From the NCBI RefSeq assembly GCF_918797525.1, contig NZ_OU963893.1, forward strand, positions 3,224,001 to 3,288,000: a DNA stretch of 64,000 nt, written 5' to 3'. How positions within the stretch are numbered: position 1 is the stretch's first letter; each line of letters opens with the position of its first letter. Both the position numbers and the translations under genes were made by a program. This document shows positions 18,309 to 28,337 of the stretch, piece by piece. Origin of the DNA: an unidentified bacterial endosymbiont. Lineage in GTDB: Bacteria; Pseudomonadota; Gammaproteobacteria; Enterobacterales; Enterobacteriaceae. The notes beneath the pieces are model-generated. The model made no database searches. It was not told the DNA's origin and was given only the letters and a program-made list of their open reading frames with translations.

Positions 18309-20001
18309 GTGAATATAAACGTCGCAGACTTGTTAAATGGGAATTACATCCTGTTATTATTTGTGGTACTTGCCCTGGGTCTTTGCCTGGGTAAATTGCG
18401 ACTGGGTTCAGTCCAACTTGGTAATTCCATTGGCGTTTTAGTCGTCTCCTTATTATTAGGCCAGCAGCACTTCAGCATTAACACGGATGCACTTAATTTA
18501 GGTTTTATGCTGTTTATTTTTTGTGTTGGCGTGGAAGCAGGGCCCAACTTTTTTTCAATTTTCTTCCGTGACGGCAAAAATTATTTGATGCTGGCGCTGG
18601 TGATGGTGGGTAGCGCCCTGCTAATCGCGTTAGGGCTGGGTAAACTGTTTGGCTGGGATATCGGGGTTAACGGCCGGAATGCTTGCGGGCGCCATGACAT
18701 CGACGCCGGTACTGGTGGGAGCGGGTGATACCCTGCGCCATTCCGGTATGGCGGGTTCGCAACTGTCCACCGCGCTGGACCACCTGAGCCTGGGTTATGC
18801 CCTGACCTATCTGATTGGTCTGGTGAGCCTGATTGTTGGCGCTCGCTACCTGCCAAAACTGCAGCACCAGGATCTGCAGACCAGCGCCCAGACGATTGCC
18901 CGCGAGCGTGGCCTGGATACTGACACCAAACGTAAAGTCTATTTGCCAGTCATTCGCGCTTATCGTGTCGGGCCTGAGCTGGTGGCGTGGGCTGACGGCA
19001 AAAACCTGCGTGAGCTGGGCATTTATCGCCAGACGGGTTGTTATATCGAACGCATCCGCCGCAATGGGATCCTGGCGAATCCGGACGGCGATGCCGTGTT
19101 GCAAATGGGAGATGATATCGCGCTGGTCGGTTATCCGGATGCCCACGCCCGCCTCGACCCTAGCTTCCGTAACGGCAAAGAGGTGTTCGACCGTGATCTA
19201 CTCGACATGCGAATCGTTACCGAAGAGATTGTGGTGAAAAACCATAACGCTGTCGGCCGCCGTCTGGCGCAATTAAAGCTGACCGACCACGGTTGTTTCC
19301 TTAACCGGGTGATCCGCAGCCAGATTGAGATGCCTATCGACGACAACGTCGTTCTCAATAAAGGCGACGTCCTGCAGGTTAGCGGCGATGCCCGCCGCGT
19401 AAAAACAGTTGCCGACCGTATCGGCTTTATCTCTATTCACAGCCAGGTCACCGACCTGCTGGCCTTCTGCGCCTTCTTTATAGTGGGCCTGATGATCGGG
19501 ATGATTACTTTCCAGTTTAGCAACTTCAGCTTTGGCATCGGTAACGCCGCCGGACTGCTGTTCGCCGGGATAATGCTGGGATTCCTGCGCGCGAACCATC
19601 CGACCTTCGGCTATATTCCGCAGGGCGCGCTGAACATGGTAAAAGAGTTTGGCCTGATGGTGTTTATGGCCGGTGTGGGGTTAAGCGCGGGCAGCGGTAT
19701 TGGCAGTAGCCTGGGGGACGTCGGCTGGCAAATGTTGGTTTCCGGACTTATCGTCAGCCTGGTGCCGGTGGTGATTTGCTTCCTGTTTGGCGCTTACGTG
19801 CTGCGCATGAACCGCGCTCTGCTCTTCGGGGCAATGATGGGCGCACGCACCTGTGCCCCGGCGATGGAAATTATCAGCGACACCGCGCGCAGCAACATCC
19901 CGGCGCTGGGGTATGCAGGAACCTATGCAATCGCCAACGTCTTGCTGACCCTTGCCGGTACGCTGATTATCATCATCTGGCCAGGACTGGGGCTCGGATA
20001 A
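18309..20001 (+). pseudogene. ybjL: Putative anion transporter YbjL, one-base frameshift
   Basis: Homologue of E. coli YbjL (561 aa), an AspT/YidE-type antiporter family protein with two membrane domains around two RCK_C domains. The first frame from 18309 ends out of frame at 18728 after FGWDIG; the second frame resumes with [20 protein letters not shown] and runs intact to 20001. The break is a GGGG run at 18663-18666 where three Gs would give the expected DIGLTAG. Everything else is full length and well conserved, so this is either a very recent null mutation or a sequencing/assembly error at a homopolymer. In the reading with GGG it would be about 563 residues. Confidence 0.88.
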
Positions 20002-20043
20002 CGCTCAGGTTCGCGCGCAGGTGAAATTATTTTCGTCATGCGC

Positions 20044-20072
20044 AGAACTTTTCTCGCAGGAGGCAGTCATAA
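20044..20072 (+). promoter_or_regulatory. Sigma-E promoter of rybB
   Basis: AGAACTT at 20044-20050 and TCATAA at 20067-20072 are spaced 16 bases apart and lie 6 bases before the RybB 5' end, matching the known sigma-E dependence of rybB (consensus GGAACTT ... TCTGA-like). Confidence 0.7.
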
Positions 20073-20077
20073 CTATT

Positions 20078-20156
20078 GCCACTGCTTTTCTTTGATGTCC
20101 CCAATTTGTGGAGCCCATCAACCCCGCCATTTTGGTTCAAGGTTGATGGGTTTTTT
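20078..20156 (+). ncRNA. rybB: RybB small RNA (Hfq-dependent, sigma-E regulon)
   Basis: The 79-nt sequence starts GCCACTGCTTTTCTTTGATG, the conserved seed region of RybB, and continues to a strong terminator: CCCATCAACC at 20114-20123 pairs with GGTTGATGGG at 20141-20150, followed by TTTTTT. It differs from my recollection of E. coli RybB by only about two bases, outside the seed. RybB base-pairs through its first ~16 nt with outer-membrane-protein mRNAs (ompC, ompA, ompW and others) and triggers their decay during envelope stress. The locus next to ybjL and rcdA is conserved. Confidence 0.95.
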
Positions 20157-20266
20157 GTTGCCTGAAAAATCATTTTATGGATTAAAGCCGTTACACGCAT
20201 GGAATTAGCTTATTGGCGACAGACTTTTACACGTCAGGTTTGATTCCACAAAATCGAGCTTTAAGC

Positions 20267-20452
20267 TCACCCGCCTCTGATTTTTGCGGCTCCGTATGAA
20301 AGCACATAGCCAACTATCAGTGCCCCAAAACACCCGGCGAATTTCATCCATGTACTTTCAAACCAGAAGAATGACCCGATAGCAAAAATTACAGCCAGAA
20401 AGGTGATGGTTCCCTCAATTGCGTGGGACATTAACGATTTTACAAATTTCAT
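20267..20452 (-). CDS. Small hypothetical membrane protein
   Basis: A 61-residue ORF starting at the ATG at 20452 (a TTG 12 codons upstream is also in frame). It has two hydrophobic segments (ITFLAVIFAIGSFFWF and FAGCFGALIVGYVLSYGAA) separated by a short basic turn and ends KIRGG, which looks like a real small inner-membrane protein. I recognise no family. There is no strong ribosome-binding site, and the region is not part of the E. coli K-12 layout. Confidence 0.45.
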   Translation of the reverse strand: MKFVKSLMSHAIEGTITFLAVIFAIGSFFWFESTWMKFAGCFGALIVGYVLSYGAAKIRGG

Positions 20453-21006
20453 TCTGTATTTCTTTGCAATCAATAGGGTGTCCTTCAATGAACATGAGGT
20501 TAGGCGCTACCTTCCTGGTGCTAAAAAATCTGCGGCCACCATGATATAAAATGGCCATGCGCCGCGCTTCACTCCGCTGGCTACGATGGTTTAACAATTT
20601 CATGGCGCTTTCCAGTAACTGTAAAACAGGGGGGGAATTATATAAAACACAAGTAAAACAAAGGGTAAGGAATGAATGCCACATGGTGGCAGCGATCGTC
20701 ATCACCCCATAATCGCCACTCCTGACAACTAACCCAACTCAGTAGCGTTTTAACAAGTGATTGTTTTACGAGCCCATTTACATCAATGGTTATTTGTTGC
20801 CCGCAATCCCTGCTTATCCCTTCTACACCTGATCTCCTCGCCAGAACAAGCGAGCCGTGTATATATTTCAGGCAAACCTGTTATTTACGGCTAACCTTAA
20901 AGTGGCTGCCCACACAGTGTAATTACCTGCCTTATGCTGTTATACCGCCAAATGTTATCTGAAAATCAGACAAACAAACTACAAGGTATTAAAAGGAGAT
21001 GTCAGG
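20453..21006. other. Mostly non-coding stretch upstream of the membrane protein gene
   Basis: On the minus strand a 61-codon ORF (20415-20600) begins at an ATG with GGAAAG at good spacing and encodes a basic peptide (MKLLNHRSQRSEARRMAILY...); it overlaps the small membrane ORF in another frame, so at most one is likely real. The rest, up to an AAAGGAG ribosome-binding site at about 20992, shows no gene. The region has a lower GC content than the backbone genes. Confidence 0.4.
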
Positions 21007-22020
21007 ATGGCTGAAAATACTAACCCTACCCGCCCGCCCTATGAACACCACGTTGTTGACCACCAACGTGCCGTCGTGCTTAAACGTATTTCGTGGAGCG
21101 CGGTTTTCGCAGGCGTCATTATTTCGATGGTTATCTACCTGCTGCTTGCGATTTTAGGTACCGCAATCGGCGCGAGTACCATCGATCCACTTAAAGAGCA
21201 GAATCCTTTAGAGGGTATTGGCACAGGTGCGGCAATCTGGACGGGTTTGAGTATGTTGATCTCAATCGCCGTGGGTGCGTACGCCACCGGTCGTCTGGCC
21301 CAACGAGAAGGCGCTTTACACGGTTTGTTGATGTTTGGTGTTAACACCCTACTCTGCGCCTGGTTTGTTATTGCCGTCGTTAATAATACCGTAAGCGGCA
21401 CCATGAACGTGTTGGGTGCGGGTTTGCAAACGGTAGGAAGCGGTCTGACCGCGCTGGCCCCTCCCGCAAAAGATATGGTTAAACAAAAACTGCAGGAAAA
21501 TAATATCAATCTTGATACTCTGCAAAACGAACTTGAAACCACGCTGCGTCAAACGAATAAGCCGGAATTACAACCTGAAACGCTGGAAAATAAAGCGCAG
21601 AATGAAGTGAATAATGCGCAAAATCAGGCCGAACAGACCGCCAATAACCCTCAACAGGCGGATACTGATATCCCTGCCTTTATAAAGGGTTTAATTGATC
21701 GTAATCAGGATACCTTCCAGGCGGCAGATCGCGACGCGCTAAAAAATATCATCAAAGCGCGTACGGGCAAAAGCGATCAGGAAGCTGAACAGATCGTTAC
21801 TCAGGCGGAACAAACCTACCAACAGGCCCGGGCAAAATATGCGGAAGTTAAAAAGCAGGCTGAACAGCAGGCCCGTGAGGCTGGCGAAAAAGCCGCCGCT
21901 GCGGCAGCAAAAGCCAGCTGGTTTACCTTCTTCATGCTGTTGATCGAAGCGGTTCTGGCTGGCGCCATGGGAATGGTTGGACGTCGTACACAACCTCGTA
22001 CGGCCGTTACCCACTACTAA
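21007..22020 (+). CDS. Membrane protein with a long Gln/Ala-rich helical domain
   Basis: A 337-residue protein with three N-terminal spans (about 27-52, 72-96, 101-125), a cytoplasmic or periplasmic helical region of about 170 residues rich in Gln, Ala and Glu (for example QNEVNNAQNQAEQTANNPQQ and EQTYQQARAKYAEVKKQAEQ) likely to form a coiled coil, and a fourth span near 301-322 before a basic tail. The N-terminal GTGAAIWTGLSMLISIAVGAYATGRLA resembles a widespread membrane domain of unknown function. ATG has AAAGGAG upstream. Not present here in E. coli K-12. A scaffold or mechanosensing role is possible but unsupported. Confidence 0.8.
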   Translation: MAENTNPTRPPYEHHVVDHQRAVVLKRISWSAVFAGVIISMVIYLLLAILGTAIGASTIDPLKEQNPLEGIGTGAAIWTGLSMLISIAVGAYATGRLAQREGALHGLLMFGVNTLLCAWFVIAVVNNTVSGTMNVLGAGLQTVGSGLTALAPPAKDMVKQKLQENNINLDTLQNELETTLRQTNKPELQPETLENKAQNEVNNAQNQAEQTANNPQQADTDIPAFIKGLIDRNQDTFQAADRDALKNIIKARTGKSDQEAEQIVTQAEQTYQQARAKYAEVKKQAEQQAREAGEKAAAAAAKASWFTFFMLLIEAVLAGAMGMVGRRTQPRTAVTHY

Positions 22021-22085
22021 TTCTGCAGGCTCTTAGTTACGTTTTTCTGTTCCGTACCCGTTTACTCACGTAAGCGGGTATTTTT

Positions 22086-22643
22086 TTACGATTCTGACGA
22101 CGATGATGCCGCTATCCTCCCCACCATCGCGCGGATCTCTTCCCGGGATAAGGGTTCCCTGTCCGTGACAAAGTGCAGCGTCATCCCTTCGATAAAAGCG
22201 TCCAGCGCGCGGGTGGTTACCGGGTCAAACCACTGTCCGAGCGTCATCTGGCTCATCTTCATCCACTCCTGCATAACGCTTTTGAGCGCCGCACTGCGGT
22301 TCATAAAGGCATACAGTTGGTACATCAGTTCCATGTTGTGCGCAGTGGTCACTGACGAGCTGTGAATTAAAGTCGTTATGGATTCACACGCCATTTCCGG
22401 ACCGGTGACACCCGCGAAGAATTGCCGATACTGTTGCGACATTTGCTGTGTAAACCACGTAAAAGCCTCTTCGAGCAGTGACTCTTTGCCGTCGAAATAG
22501 TAGGTCATTGACCCCAGCGGCACCCCCGCGCAGCTGGCAATTTTACGGTGCGTAACAGCGTGAATACCGTGCTCTGCGATGGTATCCAGCGTCGCCTGCA
22601 GGATCTTCTCCCGGCGCTGCGGATCGTTCGGTGATCTGCTCAT
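22086..22643 (-). CDS. rcdA: TetR-family regulator RcdA (YbjK)
   Basis: A 185-residue TetR/AcrR-family regulator. The N-terminal HTH (about 10-55) reads [20 protein letters not shown] then [20 protein letters not shown]; the C-terminal ligand domain ends [20 protein letters not shown]. The ATG at 22643 matches the E. coli start region; the frame is open 38 codons further with no similarity. RcdA in E. coli activates csgD and many stress genes. It is divergent from ybjJ, whose start is 82 bases away, so it may regulate that transporter. Confidence 0.9.
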   Translation of the reverse strand: MSRSPNDPQRREKILQATLDTIAEHGIHAVTHRKIASCAGVPLGSMTYYFDGKESLLEEAFTWFTQQMSQQYRQFFAGVTGPEMACESITTLIHSSSVTTAHNMELMYQLYAFMNRSAALKSVMQEWMKMSQMTLGQWFDPVTTRALDAFIEGMTLHFVTDREPLSREEIRAMVGRIAASSSSES

Positions 22644-22724
22644 AAATTCTCCCCATGATTTATGTACAAATGTACACAAACTTGTTAATGTTGTCGCTAT
22701 TGTTGGACTTCCGGTGCTGAACCA

Positions 22725-23939
22725 ATGACTCTGACCTCTCCCCATAAAGCCCTTCAACTGCGCAAGTGGGCACTCTTCATGTTCTTCTTTATTCCAGGGC
22801 TATTAATGGCGTCCTGGGCGACACGTACGCCGGCTATCCGGGATATTTTGTCCGTTTCCACCGCGGAAATGGGCATTGTGCTGTTTGGGCTGTCGATAGG
22901 CTCCATGAGCGGTATTCTGTGCTCTGCCTGGCTGGTGAAGCGGTTTGGTACCCGGGCGGTTATTCGCACCACCATGTGCTGCGCGGTATTCGGGATGATG
23001 GTGTTGAGCGTGGCGCTGTGGTTTGCCTCCCCCCTTTTCTTCGCACTGGGTCTTACGGTCTTTGGCGGCAGTTTTGGGGCGGCGGAAGTGGCCATCAACG
23101 TTGAGGGCGCAGCGGTTGAGCGTGAAATAAATAAAACCGTCCTGCCAATGATGCATGGTTTCTACAGCCTTGGCACTCTGGCCGGTGCGGGGGTAGGGAT
23201 GGCGCTGACGGCATTAGGTATTGCCGCCAGTCTGCATATTCTGCTGGCAGCGCTGGTGTGCATCATTCCCATTCTGACGGGTATCCGGGCCATCCCTGGC
23301 GGGACGGGCAAGAATATGTCTGACGAACAAAAAACGGCCGAAAAAGGGCTGCCTTTTTACCGCGATAGGCAGTTGATGCTGATTGGCGTGGTGGTGCTGG
23401 CGATGGCGTTTGCCGAAGGGTCGGCCAACGACTGGCTACCGCTGCTGATGGTGGACGGACACGGATTTAGTCCGACCTCCGGCTCGCTGATCTACGCCGG
23501 TTTTACCCTGGGCATGACCCTTGGGCGCTTTACCGGCGGCTGGTTTATTGACCGCTACAGCCGTGTAGCCGTCGTGCGCGCCAGCGCCCTGCTCGGCGGG
23601 TCAGGCATTGCGATGATCATTTTTGTGGACGTAGACTGGATAGCCGGGGTCTCGGTGATCCTCTGGGGTTTAGGCGCATCGCTCGGCTTCCCGCTCACGA
23701 TTTCCGCCGCCAGCGACACCGGACCGGATGCGCCTACCCGCGTTAGCGTAGTGGCGACTACCGGCTATCTCGCCTTCCTGGTTGGCCCACCGCTGCTCGG
23801 GTTCCTGGGTGAGCACTACGGGCTGCGCAGCGCCATGCTGGTGGTGTTAGGGTTAGTGATTATCGCCGCGCTAGTGGCACGCGCCGTGGCAAAGCCGGAA
23901 ACAGAACAAACGACACTGGAGAAGGGATATGAGCGTTAA
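22725..23939 (+). CDS. ybjJ: MFS transporter YbjJ
   Basis: A 404-residue major facilitator superfamily protein with 12 predicted spans. The segments [40 protein letters not shown] and [20 protein letters not shown] are near-identical to E. coli YbjJ. The substrate is unknown. It overlaps ybjI by 11 bases (GGGATATGAGCGTTAA region), so transporter and phosphatase are co-translated; rcdA is divergent. Confidence 0.92.
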   Translation: MTLTSPHKALQLRKWALFMFFFIPGLLMASWATRTPAIRDILSVSTAEMGIVLFGLSIGSMSGILCSAWLVKRFGTRAVIRTTMCCAVFGMMVLSVALWFASPLFFALGLTVFGGSFGAAEVAINVEGAAVEREINKTVLPMMHGFYSLGTLAGAGVGMALTALGIAASLHILLAALVCIIPILTGIRAIPGGTGKNMSDEQKTAEKGLPFYRDRQLMLIGVVVLAMAFAEGSANDWLPLLMVDGHGFSPTSGSLIYAGFTLGMTLGRFTGGWFIDRYSRVAVVRASALLGGSGIAMIIFVDVDWIAGVSVILWGLGASLGFPLTISAASDTGPDAPTRVSVVATTGYLAFLVGPPLLGFLGEHYGLRSAMLVVLGLVIIAALVARAVAKPETEQTTLEKGYER

Positions 23940-24741
23940 ACTGATTGCAGTCGACATGGATGGCACCTTCCTGAGCGATGCGAAAACCTATAATCGCCCG
24001 CGTTTTCTGGCGCAGTATGCGCGCATGAAGGAACAAGGTATTCGTTTTGTGGTGGCCAGCGGGAACCAGTATTATCAGCTGATCTCTTTTTTCCCGGAAA
24101 TCGCCCACGAGATTGCGTTTGTCGCAGAAAACGGCGGCTGGGTCGTTAGCGCCGGAGAAGATATTTTTAACGGCGAACTGTCGAAAGAACATTTCGACCA
24201 CGTCGCCGCCCTGCTAAACGACATCCCTGGTATTGAGATTATCGCCTGCGGTAAAGGCTGTGCCTATACCCTTAAAACCTATGACGACCTCTTCAAGCAA
24301 ATTGCAGCGAAGTACTATCATCGCCTTGAGATGGTGAACAATTTCGACAACCTGAACGATATTTTCTTTAAGTTCGGACTGAACGTTTCTGACCACGAAA
24401 TCCCACGCATTCAGGCGTTACTGCATGAAAAACTGGGCGACATCATGGTCCCTGTCACCACCGGCCACGGAAGTATCGACCTGATTATCCCGGGGGTGCA
24501 TAAAGCCAACGGTTTGCGGATTTTACAAAAGCGTTGGGGGATTGAAGACCGAGAAGTGGTAGCCTTTGGCGATAGCGGGAACGATGTCGAAATGTTGCGC
24601 CAGGCTGGGTTCAGCTTTGCGATGGCGAATGCCAGACCGCATATTAAAGCCGTCGCCCGCTTTGAAGCACCGCTGAATAACGAGGAAGGCGTGCTGGACG
24701 TGATCGACAAGGTATTGAACGGGGAACCGCCGTTTCATTGA
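23929..24741 (+). CDS. ybjI: HAD-family sugar phosphatase YbjI
   Basis: A 270-residue Cof-type HAD hydrolase (class IIB cap). Motif I is DMDGTFLSD with the nucleophile Asp9, motif II is VVASGNQYY, and motifs III/IV are seen in HKANGLRIL and [11 protein letters not shown]. In E. coli YbjI dephosphorylates FMN and small sugar phosphates such as erythrose 4-phosphate in vitro. It overlaps ybjJ. A second family member, ybiV, lies at the other end of this window and shares the [14 protein letters not shown] segment. Confidence 0.93.
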   Translation: MSVKLIAVDMDGTFLSDAKTYNRPRFLAQYARMKEQGIRFVVASGNQYYQLISFFPEIAHEIAFVAENGGWVVSAGEDIFNGELSKEHFDHVAALLNDIPGIEIIACGKGCAYTLKTYDDLFKQIAAKYYHRLEMVNNFDNLNDIFFKFGLNVSDHEIPRIQALLHEKLGDIMVPVTTGHGSIDLIIPGVHKANGLRILQKRWGIEDREVVAFGDSGNDVEMLRQAGFSFAMANARPHIKAVARFEAPLNNEEGVLDVIDKVLNGEPPFH

Positions 24742-24797
24742 CACCCGGCGGTCTGTGTCTGTCTGGTCCTCTCCCGCCGGGAGAGGAGTTAAGCAGT

Positions 24798-26030
24798 TTA
24801 CGGCTGCAGGGCACAGCCGACGCGTTTATCCTTAAGGAACACCACCATCAATGCGACCCACAGTACGCCGTTGGTAAGGTTAAACAGGCTGAACAGAGCG
24901 TTCCCGCCTAGCGCATAAGCATGCTTGCTCACCTCAATGCCGACGGTGAAAATCAGCATTTGTAACATTCCCATTGCCGCGGATACCGTCCCCTTACTCA
25001 TATCGCTGGCAAACAGCGTCAAACGTACCAGCCCGGCATTCGCTACACCAATACCAAAGGCATAGATGCTAAGCCCTGCCGTCATCCACAGGTAAGCGTG
25101 CGACGAGACTACCGTCGCGACCGCCGCCACAATAAGCCCTGCCGCAATCGGCCAGCCGCCCATGACGATCAGCGAACGCACGCTGCGCCGTGACGTCAGA
25201 CGCGCCAGCACCAGGTTACCGATAATCAGCGCGCCAAAAATCGGCACCTGTAACAGACCGTACTCATAGCTGCTGAGCTGCTCCCCGCTGATAATAATTA
25301 CCGGCGACTGGGCAATCCACGCCAGCAACGGCAGGCTAACGAAGCCCGTCGCCAGCGCGCCCGCCACGAAGCGGACGTTTTTTAGCACGTCTTTATAATC
25401 CCGCCCCAGCTCTTTCAGCGACAACTTTTCGCCCAGCCGGGTCGCGGTTTCAGGCATCGCCCGATGCAATCCAAAGAAAGAGATGGCTGCCAGCGCGGCA
25501 AAGAGCACAAACATCCCTTCCCAGGGCGCAACATGCACCCACGCGGCGCCCACCAGCGGCCCCAACAGCGGAGCGATCAGCGCCACGTTTGCCATCAGCG
25601 CGGTAATTTTGATACACACCGCTTCTTCAAATGACTCCTGGATCGCGGCATACCCGACGGCACCGATAAAGCACAGGCTGACCCCCTGCAGGAAACGCAG
25701 CAGGGTAAATTGTTCGATGTTTTGAACCAGCAATGTGGCAAGGCAGGTGAAGATAAACCACACCACACCCGTCAACATCACTGGCCGACGCCCGATACGA
25801 TCCGACAGTGGCCCTAGCAGCCACTGCAAAAACATGCCGCCCGCCAGGTAGGCGGTCATTGAGGTTGGCACCCACTCAATGCCCGCGTTGAACTGTTCTA
25901 CCACGGTTAGCATACCGGGCTGGATCATATCGTTGCCGATATAGGTAGAGAATTCGTATAGCACCAGACACAGTGGGAAAAGTAACGCCTGACGGCCCAG
26001 ACGTGTACCGGAGGAAGAACGGTTTGACAT
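24798..26030 (-). CDS. mdfA: Multidrug efflux MFS transporter MdfA
   Basis: A 410-residue drug/proton antiporter with 12 spans. Hallmarks: TM1 [17 protein letters not shown] containing the essential membrane acids (Glu26 and Asp34 in E. coli numbering), loop [10 protein letters not shown] and motif C region [15 protein letters not shown]. coli MdfA exports chloramphenicol, quaternary ammonium compounds and other lipophilic cations, and contributes to alkaline pH tolerance. Single gene, convergent to ybjI. Length equals the E. coli protein. Confidence 0.96.
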   Translation of the reverse strand: MSNRSSSGTRLGRQALLFPLCLVLYEFSTYIGNDMIQPGMLTVVEQFNAGIEWVPTSMTAYLAGGMFLQWLLGPLSDRIGRRPVMLTGVVWFIFTCLATLLVQNIEQFTLLRFLQGVSLCFIGAVGYAAIQESFEEAVCIKITALMANVALIAPLLGPLVGAAWVHVAPWEGMFVLFAALAAISFFGLHRAMPETATRLGEKLSLKELGRDYKDVLKNVRFVAGALATGFVSLPLLAWIAQSPVIIISGEQLSSYEYGLLQVPIFGALIIGNLVLARLTSRRSVRSLIVMGGWPIAAGLIVAAVATVVSSHAYLWMTAGLSIYAFGIGVANAGLVRLTLFASDMSKGTVSAAMGMLQMLIFTVGIEVSKHAYALGGNALFSLFNLTNGVLWVALMVVFLKDKRVGCALQP

Positions 26031-26197
26031 GCAATCTCTTTATGGTGAAAAAACGCGAAGAGTGTAATGAATTGCCGCTTGCTGAGATAGCACATTCTCA
26101 AGAAAAAACAGAAATAACGCACTTATGGTTGTTGTTTAAGCTTTCCTTAAGTTGACAGATTTATGATAGCCCTATTACACATCACCGACCCCAATAT

Positions 26198-26599
26198 ATG
26201 TCGTACTCCTTAAGCCCTTCAGAATTGTCTAAGTTACCGACAAATAAGACAAAACGTCTTTACCGTTTGCCGGTACGCTTTTATGGTTATCAGCTTTTCG
26301 TGCTGGTCGTCCTTGCGATGATCTTTACCTGGCTATCTCGCGATGAAACGCTCGACAGGTGGATAACCCACTTTTGGTATGACGCCGCTACGCAGCGTTT
26401 TCCCCTGCTGGATTTGCTGAACCACTGTCTGGCGAAGCATATCGCCCTCGCGTTGGCTACAGCGGCGTTGCTTTACCGCGCTTACAACGTTATGCGCGGC
26501 GCCCATTTTTTCTCTCACAACCTGTGGGCTGGGTGGTGGGATTGGTTTTCCCAGGTGGCGGCCTATGGCCTCGTTTCCACCCGCTTTGCTAAAGAGTAA
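26198..26599 (+). CDS. N-terminal fragment of a PAP2-type membrane phosphatase (probable)
   Basis: A 133-residue ORF with two clear spans (FYGYQLFVLVVLAMIFTWLS; HIALALATAALLYRAYNVM) around a loop DRWITHFWYDAATQRFPLLD. That arrangement resembles the first two spans of PAP2-family lipid phosphatases, but none of the catalytic motifs (KxxxxxxRP, PSGH, SRxxxxxHxxxD) follow. It stops seven bases before ybjG, an intact PAP2 phosphatase. It could be the stub left after deletion of the catalytic part of a second phosphatase gene, or a genuine short protein. It is not in E. coli K-12. Confidence 0.45.
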   Translation: MSYSLSPSELSKLPTNKTKRLYRLPVRFYGYQLFVLVVLAMIFTWLSRDETLDRWITHFWYDAATQRFPLLDLLNHCLAKHIALALATAALLYRAYNVMRGAHFFSHNLWAGWWDWFSQVAAYGLVSTRFAKE

Positions 26600-26606
26600 C
26601 GACACT

Positions 26607-27215
26607 ATGTTAGAGCAAATCAATTATTCGCTGTTTTATCTGATCAACGCTACGCCATCCTCTCCGACGTGGATGATTCATTTCGCCACCTTTCTGGCTA
26701 AAAACTTGATCAGCATTGTGCCTGCGATGGCCGTTATTCTCTGGTTATGGGGGCCGCGTGAACAGGTGACAGCCCAACGCCAGCTGGTGATTAAAATGGC
26801 GATGGCGCTCGGCGTAAGCGTATTGACCAGCTATATCCTGGGACACGTCTTCCCGCACGATCGTCCGTTCGTCGATCATGTGGGTTATAATTTCCTGCAC
26901 CATGCCCCGGATGACTCCTTCCCGAGCGACCATGGCACGGTGATTTTCACCTTCGCGCTGGCATTTCTGTTCTGGCATCGCTTTTGGTCTGGCGCCGTGC
27001 TCATGGTGGTGGCGGTCGCCATTGCCTGGTCTCGTGTTTATCTTGGCGTTCACTGGCCACTGGATATGGTCGGGGGATTACTGGTAGGGCTGATCGGCTG
27101 CGTGAGCGCGGCGATCCTGTGGAGCCTGTTCGGTGAGGCTCTCTACCGTGGTCTCTCTTCGCTGTATCGCGCCATTTTCGCCCTACCGATCCGCAAAGGC
27201 TGGATACGTGACTAA
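26607..27215 (+). CDS. ybjG: Undecaprenyl-diphosphatase YbjG (PAP2 family)
   Basis: A 202-residue inner-membrane phosphatase. PAP2 motifs are present in order: FPHDRPFVDH, PSDHGTV (variant of PSGH, as in E. coli YbjG) and SRVYLGVHWPLDMVGG. It recycles undecaprenyl diphosphate to the monophosphate for cell-wall synthesis and can confer bacitracin resistance. The ATG at 26607 gives MLEQINYSLFYLINATP, the E. coli start; the longer frame from 26565 overlaps the preceding ORF. Confidence 0.93.
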   Translation: MLEQINYSLFYLINATPSSPTWMIHFATFLAKNLISIVPAMAVILWLWGPREQVTAQRQLVIKMAMALGVSVLTSYILGHVFPHDRPFVDHVGYNFLHHAPDDSFPSDHGTVIFTFALAFLFWHRFWSGAVLMVVAVAIAWSRVYLGVHWPLDMVGGLLVGLIGCVSAAILWSLFGEALYRGLSSLYRAIFALPIRKGWIRD

Positions 27216-27282
27216 CCCCGGCCCGACAGGTTACACTTGAGCCCCCGCCCTACGGGGGCACACATTTATACCCCGAGGTTCT

Positions 27283-28041
27283 ATGGAAACACGACGCGAT
27301 GACCGCATTGCTCAGTTGCTTCAGGCGCTGAAGCGCAGTGATAAGCTGCATCTTAAAGAAGCCGCGGCCCTGCTTGGCGTTTCTGAGATGACCATTCGTC
27401 GTGATCTGAGTAGCGAGAGCGCGCCAGTCGTGCTGCTGGGCGGGTACATTGTGCTGGAGCCGCGTAGCGCCAGCCATTACTTATTAAGCGACCAAAAGAC
27501 GCGGCTGGTTGAAGAGAAACGCAAAGCCGCGCGGCTGGCGGCATCTCTGGTGCAGCCGCATCAGACCCTGTTTTTTGATTGTGGCACCACTACGCCGTGG
27601 ATAATCGAAGCCATAGACAGCAGTATGCCTTTTACCGCCGTGTGCTATTCGCTTAACACCTTCCTGGCGCTGCAGGAAAAACCCGAGTGTCGGGTTATCC
27701 TCTGCGGTGGGGAGTTTCACGCCAGCAATGCCATTTTCAAACCGTTGGATCTTCAGGACACCCTCAGCAATTTATGTCCGGACATTGCTTTTTACTCTGC
27801 GGCGGGAATCAACGTACGCCAGGGGGCGACCTGCTTTAATCTGGAAGAGCTACCGGTGAAGCACTGGGCATTACGTGCCGCGCAGTACCACGTGCTGGTG
27901 GTCGATCACAGTAAGTTCGGCAAGGTGCGTCCGGCGAGAGTGGGCGAGCTGTCGCGATTTGACGCCATCGTGAGCGATTGTCGCCCGGAGGATGAGTATC
28001 TGGCGTATGCAAAAACCCGGCAGGTGAAGTTGATGTATTAA
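27283..28041 (+). CDS. deoR: Deoxyribonucleoside regulator DeoR
   Basis: A 252-residue DeoR-family repressor. HTH at about 22-45 (LKEAAALLGVSEMTIRRDLS), followed by the phospho-sugar-binding domain with FFDCGTTTPWIIEAID and VVDHSKFGKVRP. In E. coli it represses deoCABD, nupG and tsx and is released by deoxyribose 5-phosphate. ATG preceded by CCGAGG. In E. coli dacC is the convergent neighbour; here a 15.8-kb island separates the two. Confidence 0.97.
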   Translation: METRRDDRIAQLLQALKRSDKLHLKEAAALLGVSEMTIRRDLSSESAPVVLLGGYIVLEPRSASHYLLSDQKTRLVEEKRKAARLAASLVQPHQTLFFDCGTTTPWIIEAIDSSMPFTAVCYSLNTFLALQEKPECRVILCGGEFHASNAIFKPLDLQDTLSNLCPDIAFYSAAGINVRQGATCFNLEELPVKHWALRAAQYHVLVVDHSKFGKVRPARVGELSRFDAIVSDCRPEDEYLAYAKTRQVKLMY

Positions 28042-28085
28042 ACGGTGTGGGGGCGTTATGCCAGGGAAGCGCAGCGCGACCCGGC

Positions 28086-28134
28086 AAACCAACATCGAAC
28101 CTCCCGTGGAATTTCATTCATACGAAATCCCACA
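28086..28134. repeat. attL-like direct repeat of the dacC 3' end
   Basis: A 49-base imperfect copy of the last codons of dacC lies 45 bases after the deoR stop. The core 28103-28134 (CCCGTGGAATTTCATT then one mismatch then ATACGAAATCCCACA) is identical to 43926-43957 in 31 of 32 positions and in the same orientation. Read on the minus strand it encodes WDFV-stop-MKFHG, close to the DacC tail [12 protein letters not shown]. It marks the left boundary of the island. Confidence 0.8.
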
Positions 28135-28337
28135 GAGCCATCTTTCAATGAGCTGAGAAGTAAACCCGTTTTTCCATCTGCCGATGGATGATCCCGCGAA
28201 GTAGTGTACCTAAACTTTTGCCATTGCTCTTCATTAACTCTCTACCCGCAACGGACCGAAATAGCAGTTTTTTCTGCCTGATAAAAAATAAGGTTTTATG
28301 GATAATTAATTGTTTTATTAAAGAAAACTGAGAATTT

